The notes under the pieces: model-generated
Told to the model about the DNA's origin: nothing
Seen by the model: only the letters and a program-made list of their open reading frames with translations
Database searches by the model: none
Program-made: the position numbers and the translations under genes
NCBI RefSeq assembly: GCF_035653575.1
Contig: NZ_DASRBQ010000022.1
Location: 62,001 to 126,000 of the forward strand
Direction: 5' to 3'
Source of the DNA: Actinocrinis sp035653575
GTDB lineage: Bacteria > Actinomycetota > Actinomycetes > Streptomycetales > Catenulisporaceae
DNA: 64,000 nt
In this document: piece by piece, positions 25,062 to 34,071 of the stretch
Numbering within the stretch: the stretch's first letter is position 1
Layout: the number at the start of each line of letters is the position of its first letter

Positions 25062-25758
25062 TCCCGTGCTCAGCATGGCGGACCGCCCACAGCGCGGCCT
25101 GGGTGCGATCGGCGACGCCCAGCTTCATCAGCACGCTGGACACGTGCGTCTTGACGGTCTTCTCGGAGACCGTCAGGGCTCTGGCGATCTCGCGATTGGA
25201 GCGGCCGCGCGCGATCAGGTCCAGCACTTCACGCTCGCGCGCGGTCAGCTGCGGATCCGACCCGACGCCGTTCTCAGCCGTCTGTGACGCGTTCCCGCTC
25301 ATCAGCGCCGCCGCCACCTCCGGACCGAGCAGCACGTGCCCCGCGGCCACGGCGCGGATCGCGGCGGCCAGCGCGGAGGGCTCCACCTCCTTGGAGACGT
25401 AGCCGCGCGCACCGGCCCGGATCGCCGGTACCACGGTCCGGTGCTCGCCGAAGCTGGTGACGATCAGCACCCTGCTGTCCACCGCAGCCTCGGCCATCAG
25501 CTCGATGGCCGTCACCCCGTCGGTCCCGGGCATCACCAGGTCCAGCAACACCACGTCCGGCCGCAGCTCCTGCGCCAGCCGGGCCGCCTGCGCGCCGTCC
25601 GCGGCCTCGCCGACGACCTCTATGTCCGGCTGCAGCTCGAGGAACACTCGCAATCCCTGCCGCACCATCGGGTGGTCGTCGGCGATCAGGACGCTGATCT
25701 TTCCCGATCGCGCCGCGCTCGCGGGTGTACCGGCTTCCTCCTCACGCAGGACGTCCAC
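25054..25758 (-). CDS. NarL/LuxR-family response regulator
   Basis: A 234-residue regulator. Receiver domain at 20-140: acidic pocket ADDHPMV (27-29), phospho-acceptor D73 in DVVLLDLVMPGTDG, Thr/Ser in LIVTSFG and the switch Lys in GYVSKEVEP. A LuxR-type HTH follows: LTAREREVLDLIARGRSNREIARALTVSEKTVKTHVSSVLMKLGV. It overlaps the kinase gene by 17 bases upstream and the dehydrogenase gene by 8 bases downstream, so kinase, regulator and dehydrogenase are one transcription unit. The regulator probably binds the GGTCC palindromes at 26972-27014 and controls this operon, the divergent SDR-queA operon, or both. Confidence 0.93.
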   Translation of the reverse strand: MDVLREEEAGTPASAARSGKISVLIADDHPMVRQGLRVFLELQPDIEVVGEAADGAQAARLAQELRPDVVLLDLVMPGTDGVTAIELMAEAAVDSRVLIVTSFGEHRTVVPAIRAGARGYVSKEVEPSALAAAIRAVAAGHVLLGPEVAAALMSGNASQTAENGVGSDPQLTAREREVLDLIARGRSNREIARALTVSEKTVKTHVSSVLMKLGVADRTQAALWAVRHAEHGNE

Positions 25759-26917
25759 CGGGCACCTCCAAGCGCACCGTCGTGCCCTGACCCGGAACCG
25801 AGGTCACCTGCACCCTCCCGCCGACCGAATCGGCCCGCTCGCGCATCGACACCAGGCCGAGCCCGCGCTCGCCGGCGCCCGAATCCACCGCGAAACCGAC
25901 CCCGTCATCGACCACTGACAACACCGCCCCGCCGCGCGGCAGCGGCCCGAGCGAGATCTCGATCCGCTTCGCCTCCGCGTGTCTCAGGGCATTGTGCAAC
26001 GCCTCCTGCGCCACCCGCAGCACCACCTGCTCGTGTGCCGGAGGCAGGGCACTGATCGGCTTGTCCCGGAACGTGAGCCGCGGACCGCCGCGGCTCTGCT
26101 GCGCCCGATCCAGCACGTCGACCTTCTTGCGCATCGCGATGGCCAAGCCGTCCTCGTCCAGCTCGGCGGGCCGCAGCTCATCGACCGCCGCGCGCAGCTC
26201 CTCGGCGGCCTCCTTGGCCAGCGCCGAGATCTGGCCCAGGTGCGCGCGTGCCCGCTGCGGATCGCCCTGCACCAAGCCGCTGGCCGCCTCGGCCGTCAAT
26301 CGCAGCGCGAACAGCTTCTGCGCCACCGCGTCATGCAGCTCACGCGCCAGCCGCGTGCGCTCTTCCGCGATGGCCAGCTCGCGCTCCCGCTCGTAAAGCC
26401 GCGCGTGCGTGAGCGCGATCGCCGCGTGCGCCGCGAGCACCGTCAGCAGCTCCTCGTCCTGCTCGGTGAAGCCCTGGCCGTCCTGCGCGGGCGTCGTGTT
26501 GCCGAGGAAGAGCGCGCCGAGGATCTCGTCGCAGTCCCGGATCGGGACGCCGAGGAACGCGGTCAGCTTCGGGTGCGCCTTCGGCCACCAGCCGAAGCGC
26601 GGATCGGCCGTGATGTCGTCGAGCCGCTGCGGCCGCGGGTCGTGCAGCATCACCGAGAGCATGCCGTGCTGGCGCGGCAGCGGCCCGATCGCCGCCCACT
26701 GCTCGTCGGTCATCCCCTCCACCAGGAACCGCGCGAACGACCCCGCGCCGTCCGGGATGCCGAGCGCCGCGTACTCGGCCCCCACCAGCTCGCGCGCCGT
26801 ACGCACGATCCGCCGCAGCGCCTCCCCGGTGTCCAGGTGCCGGCTGATCGTCAGCACCGCCTGGCTCAGCTCGTGCAGCGTGGCCAGAGCCTGCGATCGG
26901 TCTGCGGTGGTGGACAC
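25742..26917 (-). CDS. GAF-domain histidine kinase (HisKA_3 type)
   Basis: A 391-residue cytoplasmic sensor kinase with no membrane segments. Residues 25-172 form one GAF domain with DITADPRFGWWPKAHPKLTAFLGVPI and ILGALFLGN, resembling the GAF domains of the DevS/DosT redox sensors. HisKA_3 follows with the phospho-acceptor H195 in ARELHDAVAQKLF, then the ATPase: HNALRHA (N-box), DDGVGF and GLGLVSMRERADSVGG. GTG start preceded by GGAGAGG. Cognate regulator overlaps by 17 bases. A gas or redox ligand is possible but heme ligands cannot be assigned by eye. Confidence 0.92.
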   Translation of the reverse strand: MSTTADRSQALATLHELSQAVLTISRHLDTGEALRRIVRTARELVGAEYAALGIPDGAGSFARFLVEGMTDEQWAAIGPLPRQHGMLSVMLHDPRPQRLDDITADPRFGWWPKAHPKLTAFLGVPIRDCDEILGALFLGNTTPAQDGQGFTEQDEELLTVLAAHAAIALTHARLYERERELAIAEERTRLARELHDAVAQKLFALRLTAEAASGLVQGDPQRARAHLGQISALAKEAAEELRAAVDELRPAELDEDGLAIAMRKKVDVLDRAQQSRGGPRLTFRDKPISALPPAHEQVVLRVAQEALHNALRHAEAKRIEISLGPLPRGGAVLSVVDDGVGFAVDSGAGERGLGLVSMRERADSVGGRVQVTSVPGQGTTVRLEVPGGRPA

Positions 26918-26971
26918 CTCTCCACGTTAGCGCGCCGCCCGGATCCGCAGATCGGCCGCTGCTCCGCCCGT

Positions 26972-27014
26972 GGTCCTAGGACCGATGGACGAGGCCCGGT
27001 CCGGTCGGCGGACC
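26972..27014. promoter_or_regulatory. Two GGTCC inverted repeats in a divergent promoter
   Basis: A perfect 12-bp palindrome GGTCCTAGGACC at 26972-26983 and GGTCC-N7-GGACC at 26998-27014, between the kinase operon (minus) and SDR-queA operon (plus). Candidate binding sites for the neighbouring NarL-type regulator. Confidence 0.5.
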
Positions 27015-27051
27015 GATCCGGGCGCGGGCCGGCCGGAGGGAGAGTCGAGCC

Positions 27052-27864
27052 ATGACACCGACATCGACACCGAAACCGATGACAGACACCGTGGACGAGG
27101 TACGGATCCAGGCCCGCGCCGCCGGACGGCGAGCGGACGAGGCGCGCCAGCCGGTCGCGCTCATCACCGGCGCCTCGCGCGGCCTGGGCCGGGAGCTGGC
27201 ACGGGCGCTGGCCAAGGACGGCTGGCGACTGGTGCTCACCGCGCGCGGCGCCGCCGAGCTGGACGAGACCGCCGCCGAGCTTTCCGCGCTCACCGAGGTC
27301 GCGGCGCTGGCGGGCAGCGTCGTGGACGACGAGCACCGCGCCGACCTGGCCGAGGCCGCCTCCGAGTTCGGCGGCGCCGACCTGCTGGTGAACAACGCCT
27401 CGACGCTCACCGGCTACGACCTGAAGGGCGCCGCGCTGCCGGCTCTCGCCGAGTTCCCGCTGCCCGGGCTGCTGGAGACCTTCGAGGTCAACGTCCTCGG
27501 CCCGATCGCGCTGACCCAGCTCGTGTTGCCGCAGCTGCGCCTGACCGGGGGCGCGATCATCAACATCTCCTCGGACGCGGCCGTCGAGCCGTACGCGGGC
27601 TGGGGCGGCTACGGCGCCAGCAAGGCGGCACTCGACCACGCCTCGGCGATCCTCGCGCAGGAGGAGCCCGAGCTGCGCGTCTGGGTCGTGGACCCGGGCG
27701 ACATGCGCACGCGGATGCACCAGGAGGCGTTCCCCGGCGAAGACATCTCGGACCGGCCGCTGCCCGAGACGGTGATCCCGGCGTTCCGCGCGCTGCTGCG
27801 CGACTGGCCCGACTCGGGCCGCTACCTCGCCAGCGACCTTCTGCGCACGAAGGAGGAAGGCTGA
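27052..27864 (+). CDS. Short-chain dehydrogenase/reductase
   Basis: A 270-residue Rossmann oxidoreductase. The coenzyme motif TGASRGLG (residues 40-47), the structural NNAS (around 119), the catalytic Ser (NISSDAA) and YGASK (185-189) are all present. The first 33 residues are polar and variable, so a later start is possible, but the ATG at 27052 has GGAGGGAGA 6 bases upstream. Its stop overlaps the queA start by one base (TGATG), with AAGGAGG before it, so the two are tightly coupled. The same SDR-queA pairing is seen in other actinomycetes, hinting at a shared pathway, but substrate is unknown. Confidence 0.85.
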   Translation: MTPTSTPKPMTDTVDEVRIQARAAGRRADEARQPVALITGASRGLGRELARALAKDGWRLVLTARGAAELDETAAELSALTEVAALAGSVVDDEHRADLAEAASEFGGADLLVNNASTLTGYDLKGAALPALAEFPLPGLLETFEVNVLGPIALTQLVLPQLRLTGGAIINISSDAAVEPYAGWGGYGASKAALDHASAILAQEEPELRVWVVDPGDMRTRMHQEAFPGEDISDRPLPETVIPAFRALLRDWPDSGRYLASDLLRTKEEG

Positions 27865-29198
27865 TGATGCTCATTCGCGACGTGGCGCAGCTGGCAGAAC
27901 TGCGCGCCGGATCGGGCGCGGGCCGGCGGGGGAACCGAGAGTCAGGGTTCGATGAGGACGGGGGTTTCCCCGGGCTCGACGCGTTCGAGACCGGCTTCGA
28001 CTTCACGGTCCCCGAGGAACTGTCCGCACGCGCACCGGCGGAGGCGCGCGGCCTGCGGCGCGACGCGGTCCGCATGCTGGTCGGGCGCCGCGAGGGCCTG
28101 GAGCTTTCGCACCACACCGCCGCCGAGCTACCGCAGGTGTTGCGTGCCGGCGACCTGCTCGTGGTCAACAACTCGGGGACGCTGCCCGCGGCGCTGAACG
28201 GAACGCTGCCGGACGGCACGCCGGTCGCGGTCCACGTGTCCAGCGCCGAGCCCGGTGCGGGAGGGGAGTACCTGGTCGAGTTGCGCAGGCCGCACGCCGG
28301 CAGCACGGTGCCGTACGCGCAAACGGGGCGCCACGCGAGCGTGGCGGCGGGCAAGACGGTGCTGACCGTCCTGTCTCCCGCCCGACCCGGCCTCGAAATC
28401 AAGCTGCCCGAAGGTGCGTCGTTCCTCTTGACCGCCGCGTTCACCAAGCGACTGTGGTACGCGCACTTCCAGCTCCCGAGCAGGGGCGGCGAGCTGTCGG
28501 GGCGCGGCGAAGGGGCGCACAACTCGCACGCACACCGTGGGCAAAACTCGCACGACGCGAGCACGGCAGACTCGGGCGCGGAGGGCTCGGGCGCGGTCAG
28601 CCCGCTCACGGCCTTCCTCAACCGCCACGGCAAGCCGATCCGCTACTCGTACGTCGATCGCGACTGGCCGCTGTCGGCCTATCAGACGGTCTTCGCGGCC
28701 GAGCCGGGCAGCAGCGAAATGCCGAGCGCGGCCCGGCCCTTCACGCTCGAACTCGTCGCGGCGCTCGTCTCACACGGCGTCCTCATCGCGCCGATCACGC
28801 TGCACACAGGCGTGGCGTCGCCGGAAGCGCACGAGGCGCCCTACGCCGAGCGATACCGCGTCCCGGAGAGCACGGCCAGGCTGGTCAACCACGTGCGAGC
28901 GCACGGCGGCCGGGTCATCGCGGTCGGCACCACGGCCGTGCGTGCGCTGGAATCGGCGGCTGACCTCGACGGAAAGGTCCACGCGGCCGACGGCTGGACC
29001 GATCTGATCATCACGCCGGAGCGTGGCGTGCGCGCCGTGGACGGCCTGCTGACCGGATGGCACGAGCCGCGCGCCTCGCACCTGCTGATGCTGGAAGCGG
29101 TCGCGGGCCGTCCGCTGCTCGACCTTTGCTACGCCGAGGCCATCCGCGAGCGGTACCTCTGGCACGAGTTCGGGGACGTGAACCTGCTGCTGCGATAG
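27864..29198 (+). CDS. queA: S-adenosylmethionine:tRNA ribosyltransferase-isomerase (QueA family)
   Basis: A 444-residue QueA-family enzyme, which in known cases transfers and rearranges ribose from SAM onto 7-deazaguanine in tRNA during queuosine synthesis. Recognisable segments: LRAGDLLVVNNSGTLPAAL (DxLVxNxTRV-like), LWYAHFQLPS, IRYSYVDRDWPLSAYQTVFA (family IxY...W), ITLHTGVASPE (THxGxG-like) and the ending GVRAVDGLLTGWHEPRASHLLMLEAVAG. Several positions depart from enteric QueA, and about 40 polar low-complexity residues are inserted near 210-250 (His, Ser, Gly-rich). No other que gene or tgt is in the window. Function as true QueA is therefore inferred; it may act on a different substrate with the SDR partner. 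Confidence 0.8.
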   Translation: MMLIRDVAQLAELRAGSGAGRRGNRESGFDEDGGFPGLDAFETGFDFTVPEELSARAPAEARGLRRDAVRMLVGRREGLELSHHTAAELPQVLRAGDLLVVNNSGTLPAALNGTLPDGTPVAVHVSSAEPGAGGEYLVELRRPHAGSTVPYAQTGRHASVAAGKTVLTVLSPARPGLEIKLPEGASFLLTAAFTKRLWYAHFQLPSRGGELSGRGEGAHNSHAHRGQNSHDASTADSGAEGSGAVSPLTAFLNRHGKPIRYSYVDRDWPLSAYQTVFAAEPGSSEMPSAARPFTLELVAALVSHGVLIAPITLHTGVASPEAHEAPYAERYRVPESTARLVNHVRAHGGRVIAVGTTAVRALESAADLDGKVHAADGWTDLIITPERGVRAVDGLLTGWHEPRASHLLMLEAVAGRPLLDLCYAEAIRERYLWHEFGDVNLLLR

Positions 29199-29227
29199 CC
29201 GCCGGGCGGATGCGCGGCGGGGCGCGG

Positions 29228-29884
29228 TCAGCTCGATCCGGTCGAGGCCGAGGCCAGGCCGACGATGATGCTGATGAACACGATCCCGTAGCCCACGGCG
29301 AGCCAACTGGAGCGGTGACGGCGTACCGTCACCGCTCCGATGGCTGTCGCCGCGGCGATGATCGGGGAGACGAACAGCGGCAGCGCGAACTCGAACCAGG
29401 CGCCGTTCGCCGAGCACAGCGCCGAGCCGTTCGGGGTACAGCCGGTGACCGTGGACAGGATCCCGGCGGCGAAGCAGAGGATCGCGCCGGCGACCGCGAC
29501 GAGGGGGAGCAGCAGCGCGGCGCAGCCTATGCCGCTGCTGACCGGCCGGCCCTTGCGCGAGGCCTGGTCTGCGTCAAGGGCGGCGTCGGAGTCCGATTCG
29601 GCAGCGTTGACGTCCGCCGCGTCGGCCTCGGCGTCGGTGCCAGGGTTCGGTGCGTCGTACGCGTAAGCGTCAGAGTCGGCGTCGGTATCGGCGTCCGGGG
29701 CTGCGGTCGGCTGCTGTGCATCCAGCTCAAGCGCCTCAGCGGCAGCGCCAGCCCCAGCCCCACTGGTCCCAACGGCCGTGGGCGCATCTGCCGCCTGGCC
29801 GACCATGCCGCCGGCGTCCTCTTCCGCCCCGACCGTCCGCACCCGGTCGGTCCGCCCTGCGGGTTCGCTGTCCTCGGCTTCCAC
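29228..29884 (-). CDS. Hypothetical membrane protein with acidic leader
   Basis: A 218-residue protein, not recognised. The first 115 residues are disordered and very acidic, with runs of Asp/Ala (near-repeats of DAD and DADS), followed by three hydrophobic segments at about 117-143, 163-185 and 194-214. A pair of cysteines (TGC and ALC near 150-158) lies in the first extracellular loop. GTG start with GGGAGGGG upstream on its strand. It converges on queA. The long acidic cytoplasmic tail plus small helical bundle is a common actinobacterial pattern without assigned function. Confidence 0.6.
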   Translation of the reverse strand: MEAEDSEPAGRTDRVRTVGAEEDAGGMVGQAADAPTAVGTSGAGAGAAAEALELDAQQPTAAPDADTDADSDAYAYDAPNPGTDAEADAADVNAAESDSDAALDADQASRKGRPVSSGIGCAALLLPLVAVAGAILCFAAGILSTVTGCTPNGSALCSANGAWFEFALPLFVSPIIAAATAIGAVTVRRHRSSWLAVGYGIVFISIIVGLASASTGSS

Positions 29885-30053
29885 GCCGCCACCCCTCCCT
29901 TTGGAGGTGGAATTCTATGCGCTCGCACACCAGTCCAGGGAGGGGTAGCGGCGACCTTCCGCACCCGGCTCGTGGCGGCGCGAACGACGAAGAAGCCTGA
30001 GTCAGGGGCGCAAGGGGGTTGCGAACCTGGCCGGGTGCGGCAAGGATCACCCC

Positions 30054-31760
30054 ATGAATGCGCGCGCTTCCGTCCCGCAGCTTGTCGACGCCTATCTGAC
30101 CTGGTATTTCGCCGATAATCCGGCCCACGCGCAGCTGCTCGGCGCCGAAGGCTTCGACGGCCAGCTCGGCGACCACTCGGCCGAGGCGATGCTGCGGCGC
30201 GAACGCGAAGTGACCGGCTGGCTCGAGCGGTTCGAGGCCCTCGCGCCCGCGCCGCAGCTCGACGACGAGATCGACCGGCGGCTCGCGGTGGCCCAGCTGC
30301 GCGGCCAGCAGCTGCTCGCCGAATGGCCGGCCTGGCGCCGCGACCCCGCCGTGTACCTCTCCACCACCTTCTTCAGCCTCCTGATGCCGTACGTGCACCG
30401 GCTGCACCCCGAGTCGTCCCTGGTCGAGGACACCCTCGGCAAACTCGCCCAGCTCCCCGACGTGCTGGCCGCCTGCCGCGACAACCTGGACCCCGAGCTC
30501 GCCGCGCCGCTCATCGTCGGCCGCGGCCTCGGCCAGGCGCGCACCGGACGGGCCTTCGTCACCTCCTCCCTGCCAGGCATGGTCGGCGACGAGCGGCTCG
30601 CCGCGCGCGTGCGCGAGGCCGCCGAGCCGGCCGCCGCTGCCTTCGACGAGACCGCGGCGTTCCTTGAGGACTTCCAGCAGCAGGCGTGCGGCGACTGGCG
30701 GATGGGCGAGCGGCTCTACTCCGCGCTGCTGACCGAACGCGAACTGCTCGGCTACGGCGCCGCCGAGCTGCACGAGCGCGGCGAGCGCGCGTACGCCGCC
30801 CTCGACGCCGAGCTTGGCGAGCTCGCCCGCCGCATCGCCGCCGAGTCGACCACCGGCGAATCAGCGGACTGGCACGCCCTGATCGCGAGCCTCCAGGACG
30901 ATCACCCGCCCACGCTCGAGGCGATGCGCGAGGAGTACGAGGCCGAGACCGAGCGCGCCCGGCGGTTCGCCCGCGAGCGCGGCATCGTCACCTTCGCGCG
31001 CGGCGAGGAGTGCCGGGTGGTGCCCTCGCCGGAGTTCCAGCGCCCGATCCTCGCCGTCGCGTCGTACATGTCGCCGCCGCCGCTGACCGAGTCCCGCGTC
31101 GGCCACTTCTTCGTGCCCTACGCCCCGGCCGAGTTCACCGAGGATCAGGTGCGCCAGCGGCTGGCGACCAACTCCCGCGCGCAGATCCCCACCATCTCGG
31201 TGCACGAGGCGTACCCCGGCCACCACTGGCATCTGTCCTGGTCCGCGAACTCGACGCGCACGCTGCGCAAGGTGCACCGCACGCCGTACTTCTCCGAGGG
31301 CTGGGCGCTCTACGTCGAGACGGTGATGCGCGACGCCGGCTACTTCACCGATCCGCGCCACGAACTCGCGCACGTCGAGGCCCGCGCCTTCCGCGCCGCC
31401 CGGATCGTCGTGGACACCGCGCTGCACTGCGGCGACATGACGGCCGAGCAGGCCGAGGCGTTCATGGTGCAGAAGACCGCGCTGTCCGCCGGCACCGCGA
31501 AGGGCGAGGTGTCGCGGTACTGCGCCTGGCCGACACAGGCGCCGTCGTATCTAACCGGCTGCCTGGAGATCGAGCGGATCCGGGACGAGTACCTCGCCCG
31601 CGGCCTCGGTTCGCGGCGCGAGTTCCACGACACGATCGCCGGTTCCGGCAGCCTGCCGCTCGGGTTGGCCCGGGCCGCGGCGCTCGGCGGATTCGAGCCG
31701 AACGCGAGCCCGGAGCGTGAAAGCGCAGGATCGGTGGAAGAAGCGCAAACCGCCGGATGA
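30054..31760 (+). CDS. DUF885-family predicted metallopeptidase
   Basis: A 568-residue soluble protein of the DUF885 family, thought to be zinc-dependent peptidases. The key motif is ISVHEAYPGHHWHLSW near residue 380 (HExxPGHH, with Glu as the probable catalytic base), followed about 30 residues later by YFSEGWALYVETVMRDAGYF, which supplies the third metal ligand in related folds. N-terminal helices (LVDAYLTWYFADNPAHAQLLGA) match the family start. No signal peptide, so likely cytoplasmic. Monocistronic, with AAGGA before the ATG. Physiological substrate unknown. Confidence 0.87.
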   Translation: MNARASVPQLVDAYLTWYFADNPAHAQLLGAEGFDGQLGDHSAEAMLRREREVTGWLERFEALAPAPQLDDEIDRRLAVAQLRGQQLLAEWPAWRRDPAVYLSTTFFSLLMPYVHRLHPESSLVEDTLGKLAQLPDVLAACRDNLDPELAAPLIVGRGLGQARTGRAFVTSSLPGMVGDERLAARVREAAEPAAAAFDETAAFLEDFQQQACGDWRMGERLYSALLTERELLGYGAAELHERGERAYAALDAELGELARRIAAESTTGESADWHALIASLQDDHPPTLEAMREEYEAETERARRFARERGIVTFARGEECRVVPSPEFQRPILAVASYMSPPPLTESRVGHFFVPYAPAEFTEDQVRQRLATNSRAQIPTISVHEAYPGHHWHLSWSANSTRTLRKVHRTPYFSEGWALYVETVMRDAGYFTDPRHELAHVEARAFRAARIVVDTALHCGDMTAEQAEAFMVQKTALSAGTAKGEVSRYCAWPTQAPSYLTGCLEIERIRDEYLARGLGSRREFHDTIAGSGSLPLGLARAAALGGFEPNASPERESAGSVEEAQTAG

Positions 31761-31809
31761 CGGAGAAATCACGGGATAACCGCGCCGCCACGTGGGCATC
31801 ACTGCCATG

Positions 31810-32511
31810 ATGAGTGATGTGCGGCCTCTGATTGGCTTGACCGCCTACCGGACTCACGCGGCCTGGGGTGTGTGGCACACCCCGGCCGCGTTGCTGCCAC
31901 ACGCCTACGCCGACCACGTCACGGCGGCCGGCGGCGTACCGGTGCTGCTGCCGATCGGCGCGGACGACGCGGCCCAGGCCGTGATCAGCCGGCTGGACGG
32001 GCTCATTCTCAGCGGCGGCCCGGACATCGAACCGGTGCGGTACGGCGCGGCCCCGGATCCGTTCGCCGAGCGGTCACAAGCGGATCGCGACACCTGGGAG
32101 ACCGCGTTGCTGATGGCCGCGCTGCAGGCCGATCTGCCGGTGCTCGGGATCTGCCGCGGCCTGCAGCTCATCAACGTCTGCCTCGGCGGGACGCTGCACC
32201 AGCACCTGCCGGACCTCGCCGGAGGCGAGCGGCACCGCCCGGCTCCCGGCGTGTACGGGACGGTGCGGATCCGGCTGGACACCGACGCGCTGCCCGGCTC
32301 GCTGCTCGGCGAGGGCGTCGACGTGCCCTGTCATCACCACCAGGCGATCGACCGGCTCGGCAGCGGCATGGTCGCCAGCGCCTGGGCGCAGGACGGCACG
32401 ATCGAGGCCGCCTGGGTGCCGCGCCGCCGGTTCCTGGTGGGCGTGCAGTGGCATCCCGAGGTGCGCGACGATCCCGCTCTGTTCACGGCGCTGGTGAAGG
32501 CGACCGGGTAA
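31810..32511 (+). CDS. Class I glutamine amidotransferase, gamma-glutamyl-GABA hydrolase (PuuD) family
   Basis: A 233-residue peptidase C26 protein. The nucleophile elbow GICRGLQLINVCLGGTLHQHL (Cys near residue 112) and the catalytic pair in VGVQWHPEVR (His near 216) form the triad. The oxyanion region LILSGGPDIEP is also typical of PuuD, which hydrolyses gamma-glutamyl-GABA in putrescine breakdown; related proteins act on other gamma-glutamyl amines. Two tandem ATGs (31807 and 31810) are both possible starts, neither with a strong ribosome site. There is no neighbouring puu gene, so the substrate is only inferred. Confidence 0.85.
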   Translation: MSDVRPLIGLTAYRTHAAWGVWHTPAALLPHAYADHVTAAGGVPVLLPIGADDAAQAVISRLDGLILSGGPDIEPVRYGAAPDPFAERSQADRDTWETALLMAALQADLPVLGICRGLQLINVCLGGTLHQHLPDLAGGERHRPAPGVYGTVRIRLDTDALPGSLLGEGVDVPCHHHQAIDRLGSGMVASAWAQDGTIEAAWVPRRRFLVGVQWHPEVRDDPALFTALVKATG

Positions 32512-32525
32512 TAACGTAACGCGGC

Positions 32526-32707
32526 GTGTCAGCCCTCGAGATCTCCGACCTGATCGTCGCCTGGGATCCCGCCCCCAGAGCCCCGTGCCGATCGTCGCCG
32601 CCGAGGTCACCGGGCGCCTGCGTGCCGCCGGCGACCATCGGGCCGCGCGCATCGTCGAGCGCATGCGGCGCCAGCCGTCCGGCGGCGCGCTCAGTGCACG
32701 CGGGTGA
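32526..32707 (+). pseudogene. Possible small frameshifted reading frame
   Basis: Frame one from a GTG at 32526 reads SALEISDLIVAWDPAPRAP; a second frame from about 32585 continues as VPIVAAEVTGRLRAAGDHRA and ends at 32707. Joined, the two look like one short amphipathic protein of about 60 residues, broken in a C-rich run at 32568-32584. The 3' end overlaps the convergent LOG gene. Could be a sequencing-sensitive run, a relic, or chance. Confidence 0.25.
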
Positions 32708-33785
32708 GCAGTATCCCCGCCTCGGCTGCGGTGTCCACCAGGTGGATCGTGGTCGCCATCGGCCGCGAGTAGGCCAGCGCCCGCAGCAGCGGCCAGGCCG
32801 GCAGCGTGTTCGTCCAGTGGTTGATGCCGACGAGGATGAGCCGGCGCGGGACCTCGCCGACCGGCGTGTAGTACGCGGGCGTGGCCGCCTGGAAGATCTC
32901 CTGCACGGTGCCGGCCGCGCCGGGCAGGAACACCAGGCCCGCCGAGGCCCGCGCCAGCAGCCGGTCCTCCCGGGCCGCGTTCGAGAAGTACTTCGCGATC
33001 GCGCTGGCGAAGGCGTTGGGCGGCTCGTGCCCGTAGAACCAGGTCGGCACCGACAGCGACTGACCCGCCCGCTCGGCCGGGAACGCGGCGCGCACGTCGA
33101 ACGCGGCGCGTGCCCACGAGGTCGGGTCCGGCCGGAACTCGCGGGCCGCGCTGAGCGCCTCGACCGCCTCGTCCACGGCCCCGTCGTGGAAGGGCGCCAA
33201 GTACGCGCCCAGATTCGCCGCCTCCATCGCGCCCGGGCCGCCGCCGGTCGCCACGGTGAACCCGGCCCGGGTCAGCGTCCTGCCGAGGTGCGCCGCCTCC
33301 TCATAGGCCGACGAGTCACGAGCGACGGCGTGTCCGCCGAGCACGGCCACGGTCCTGCGCTCCGCGAGGAACTCGCCGAGCGCGTCGGTGATCGAGTCGT
33401 CGTGCAGGCCCCGCAGCACGATGCCCAGCACGTCCTCGCGGTCGCGCGGCCCCGAGTCCCAGGTGTAGGTGAGGGCGTCAGGGGTCTGCTCGTAAGGCTT
33501 CTGTGCGATCCCGTCGTAGAGCTCGTCCGCCGTGTACAACGTGGTGCGGTACGGGTCGAAGGGCAGGTTCGGCGCCGGCGGGAACACCATCGCGCCGCGC
33601 TGCCGCAGGTCACCGGCCACCGACTCGGTCAGCGAGCAGCCGAGGAAGACCGAGTCCGTGACGTCCGCGGTGCGCAGTTCCCAACCGCGTTCTACGAGAT
33701 CGACCGCCTGCACCCGGCAGCCCGCGAGGCTGCCCTGATGCGATCTCAAGTGGTTGTCGAAGGCGGCCAGGGACTCGATCTCCAT
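32691..33785 (-). CDS. LOG-family (lysine-decarboxylase-like fold) protein
   Basis: A 364-residue protein with a Rossmann-like core of the LOG family. VAVLGGHAVARDSSAYEEAAHLGRTLTRAGFTVATGGGPGAMEAANLGAY shows the usual GGGPGxMEAA motif (around 175-185), while the second motif, normally PGGxGTxxE, reads LPGAAGTVQEIF. Small LOG proteins release cytokinin bases from nucleotides; this longer version with a 130-residue N-terminal extension is a distinct actinobacterial group with unknown activity. The start at 33785 discards an open but unrelated upstream frame that would overlap the next promoter. Confidence 0.8.
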   Translation of the reverse strand: MEIESLAAFDNHLRSHQGSLAGCRVQAVDLVERGWELRTADVTDSVFLGCSLTESVAGDLRQRGAMVFPPAPNLPFDPYRTTLYTADELYDGIAQKPYEQTPDALTYTWDSGPRDREDVLGIVLRGLHDDSITDALGEFLAERRTVAVLGGHAVARDSSAYEEAAHLGRTLTRAGFTVATGGGPGAMEAANLGAYLAPFHDGAVDEAVEALSAAREFRPDPTSWARAAFDVRAAFPAERAGQSLSVPTWFYGHEPPNAFASAIAKYFSNAAREDRLLARASAGLVFLPGAAGTVQEIFQAATPAYYTPVGEVPRRLILVGINHWTNTLPAWPLLRALAYSRPMATTIHLVDTAAEAGILLTRVH

Positions 33786-33965
33786 GGTCGCAAAGCGTAG
33801 TCGCAGCCTGGCCGTCGCGGGTACCGGTCGGCACAATCCGGCCGGGCGGAGTGACGCGCGAGCGGGCGTGACACTTTCACGACGGCAGCGTATGGGCGCC
33901 GGCCGCGGTGCGCCGGATGACGTGCGAGGTGAGCCTGAAGCCTGATCCGGGCCGGTGGGCCGGTC

Positions 33966-33994
33966 TTTGCGGTGCATCGGCCCGGGTGTATAAG
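33966..33994 (+). promoter_or_regulatory. Candidate promoter of the CBM2 protein gene
   Basis: TTTGCG (33966-33971), 17-base spacer, TATAAG (33989-33994). The AT-rich -10 stands out in this GC-rich region and would give a leader of about 70 bases before the GTG at 34072. Confidence 0.4.
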
Positions 33995-34071
33995 ACCACG
34001 GGAACATGCGAGATCGAAGGCTGACAATCCACCTCTCGCCGGCCGGTCGCGGCCGGGAAGGGAGCAGAGCC

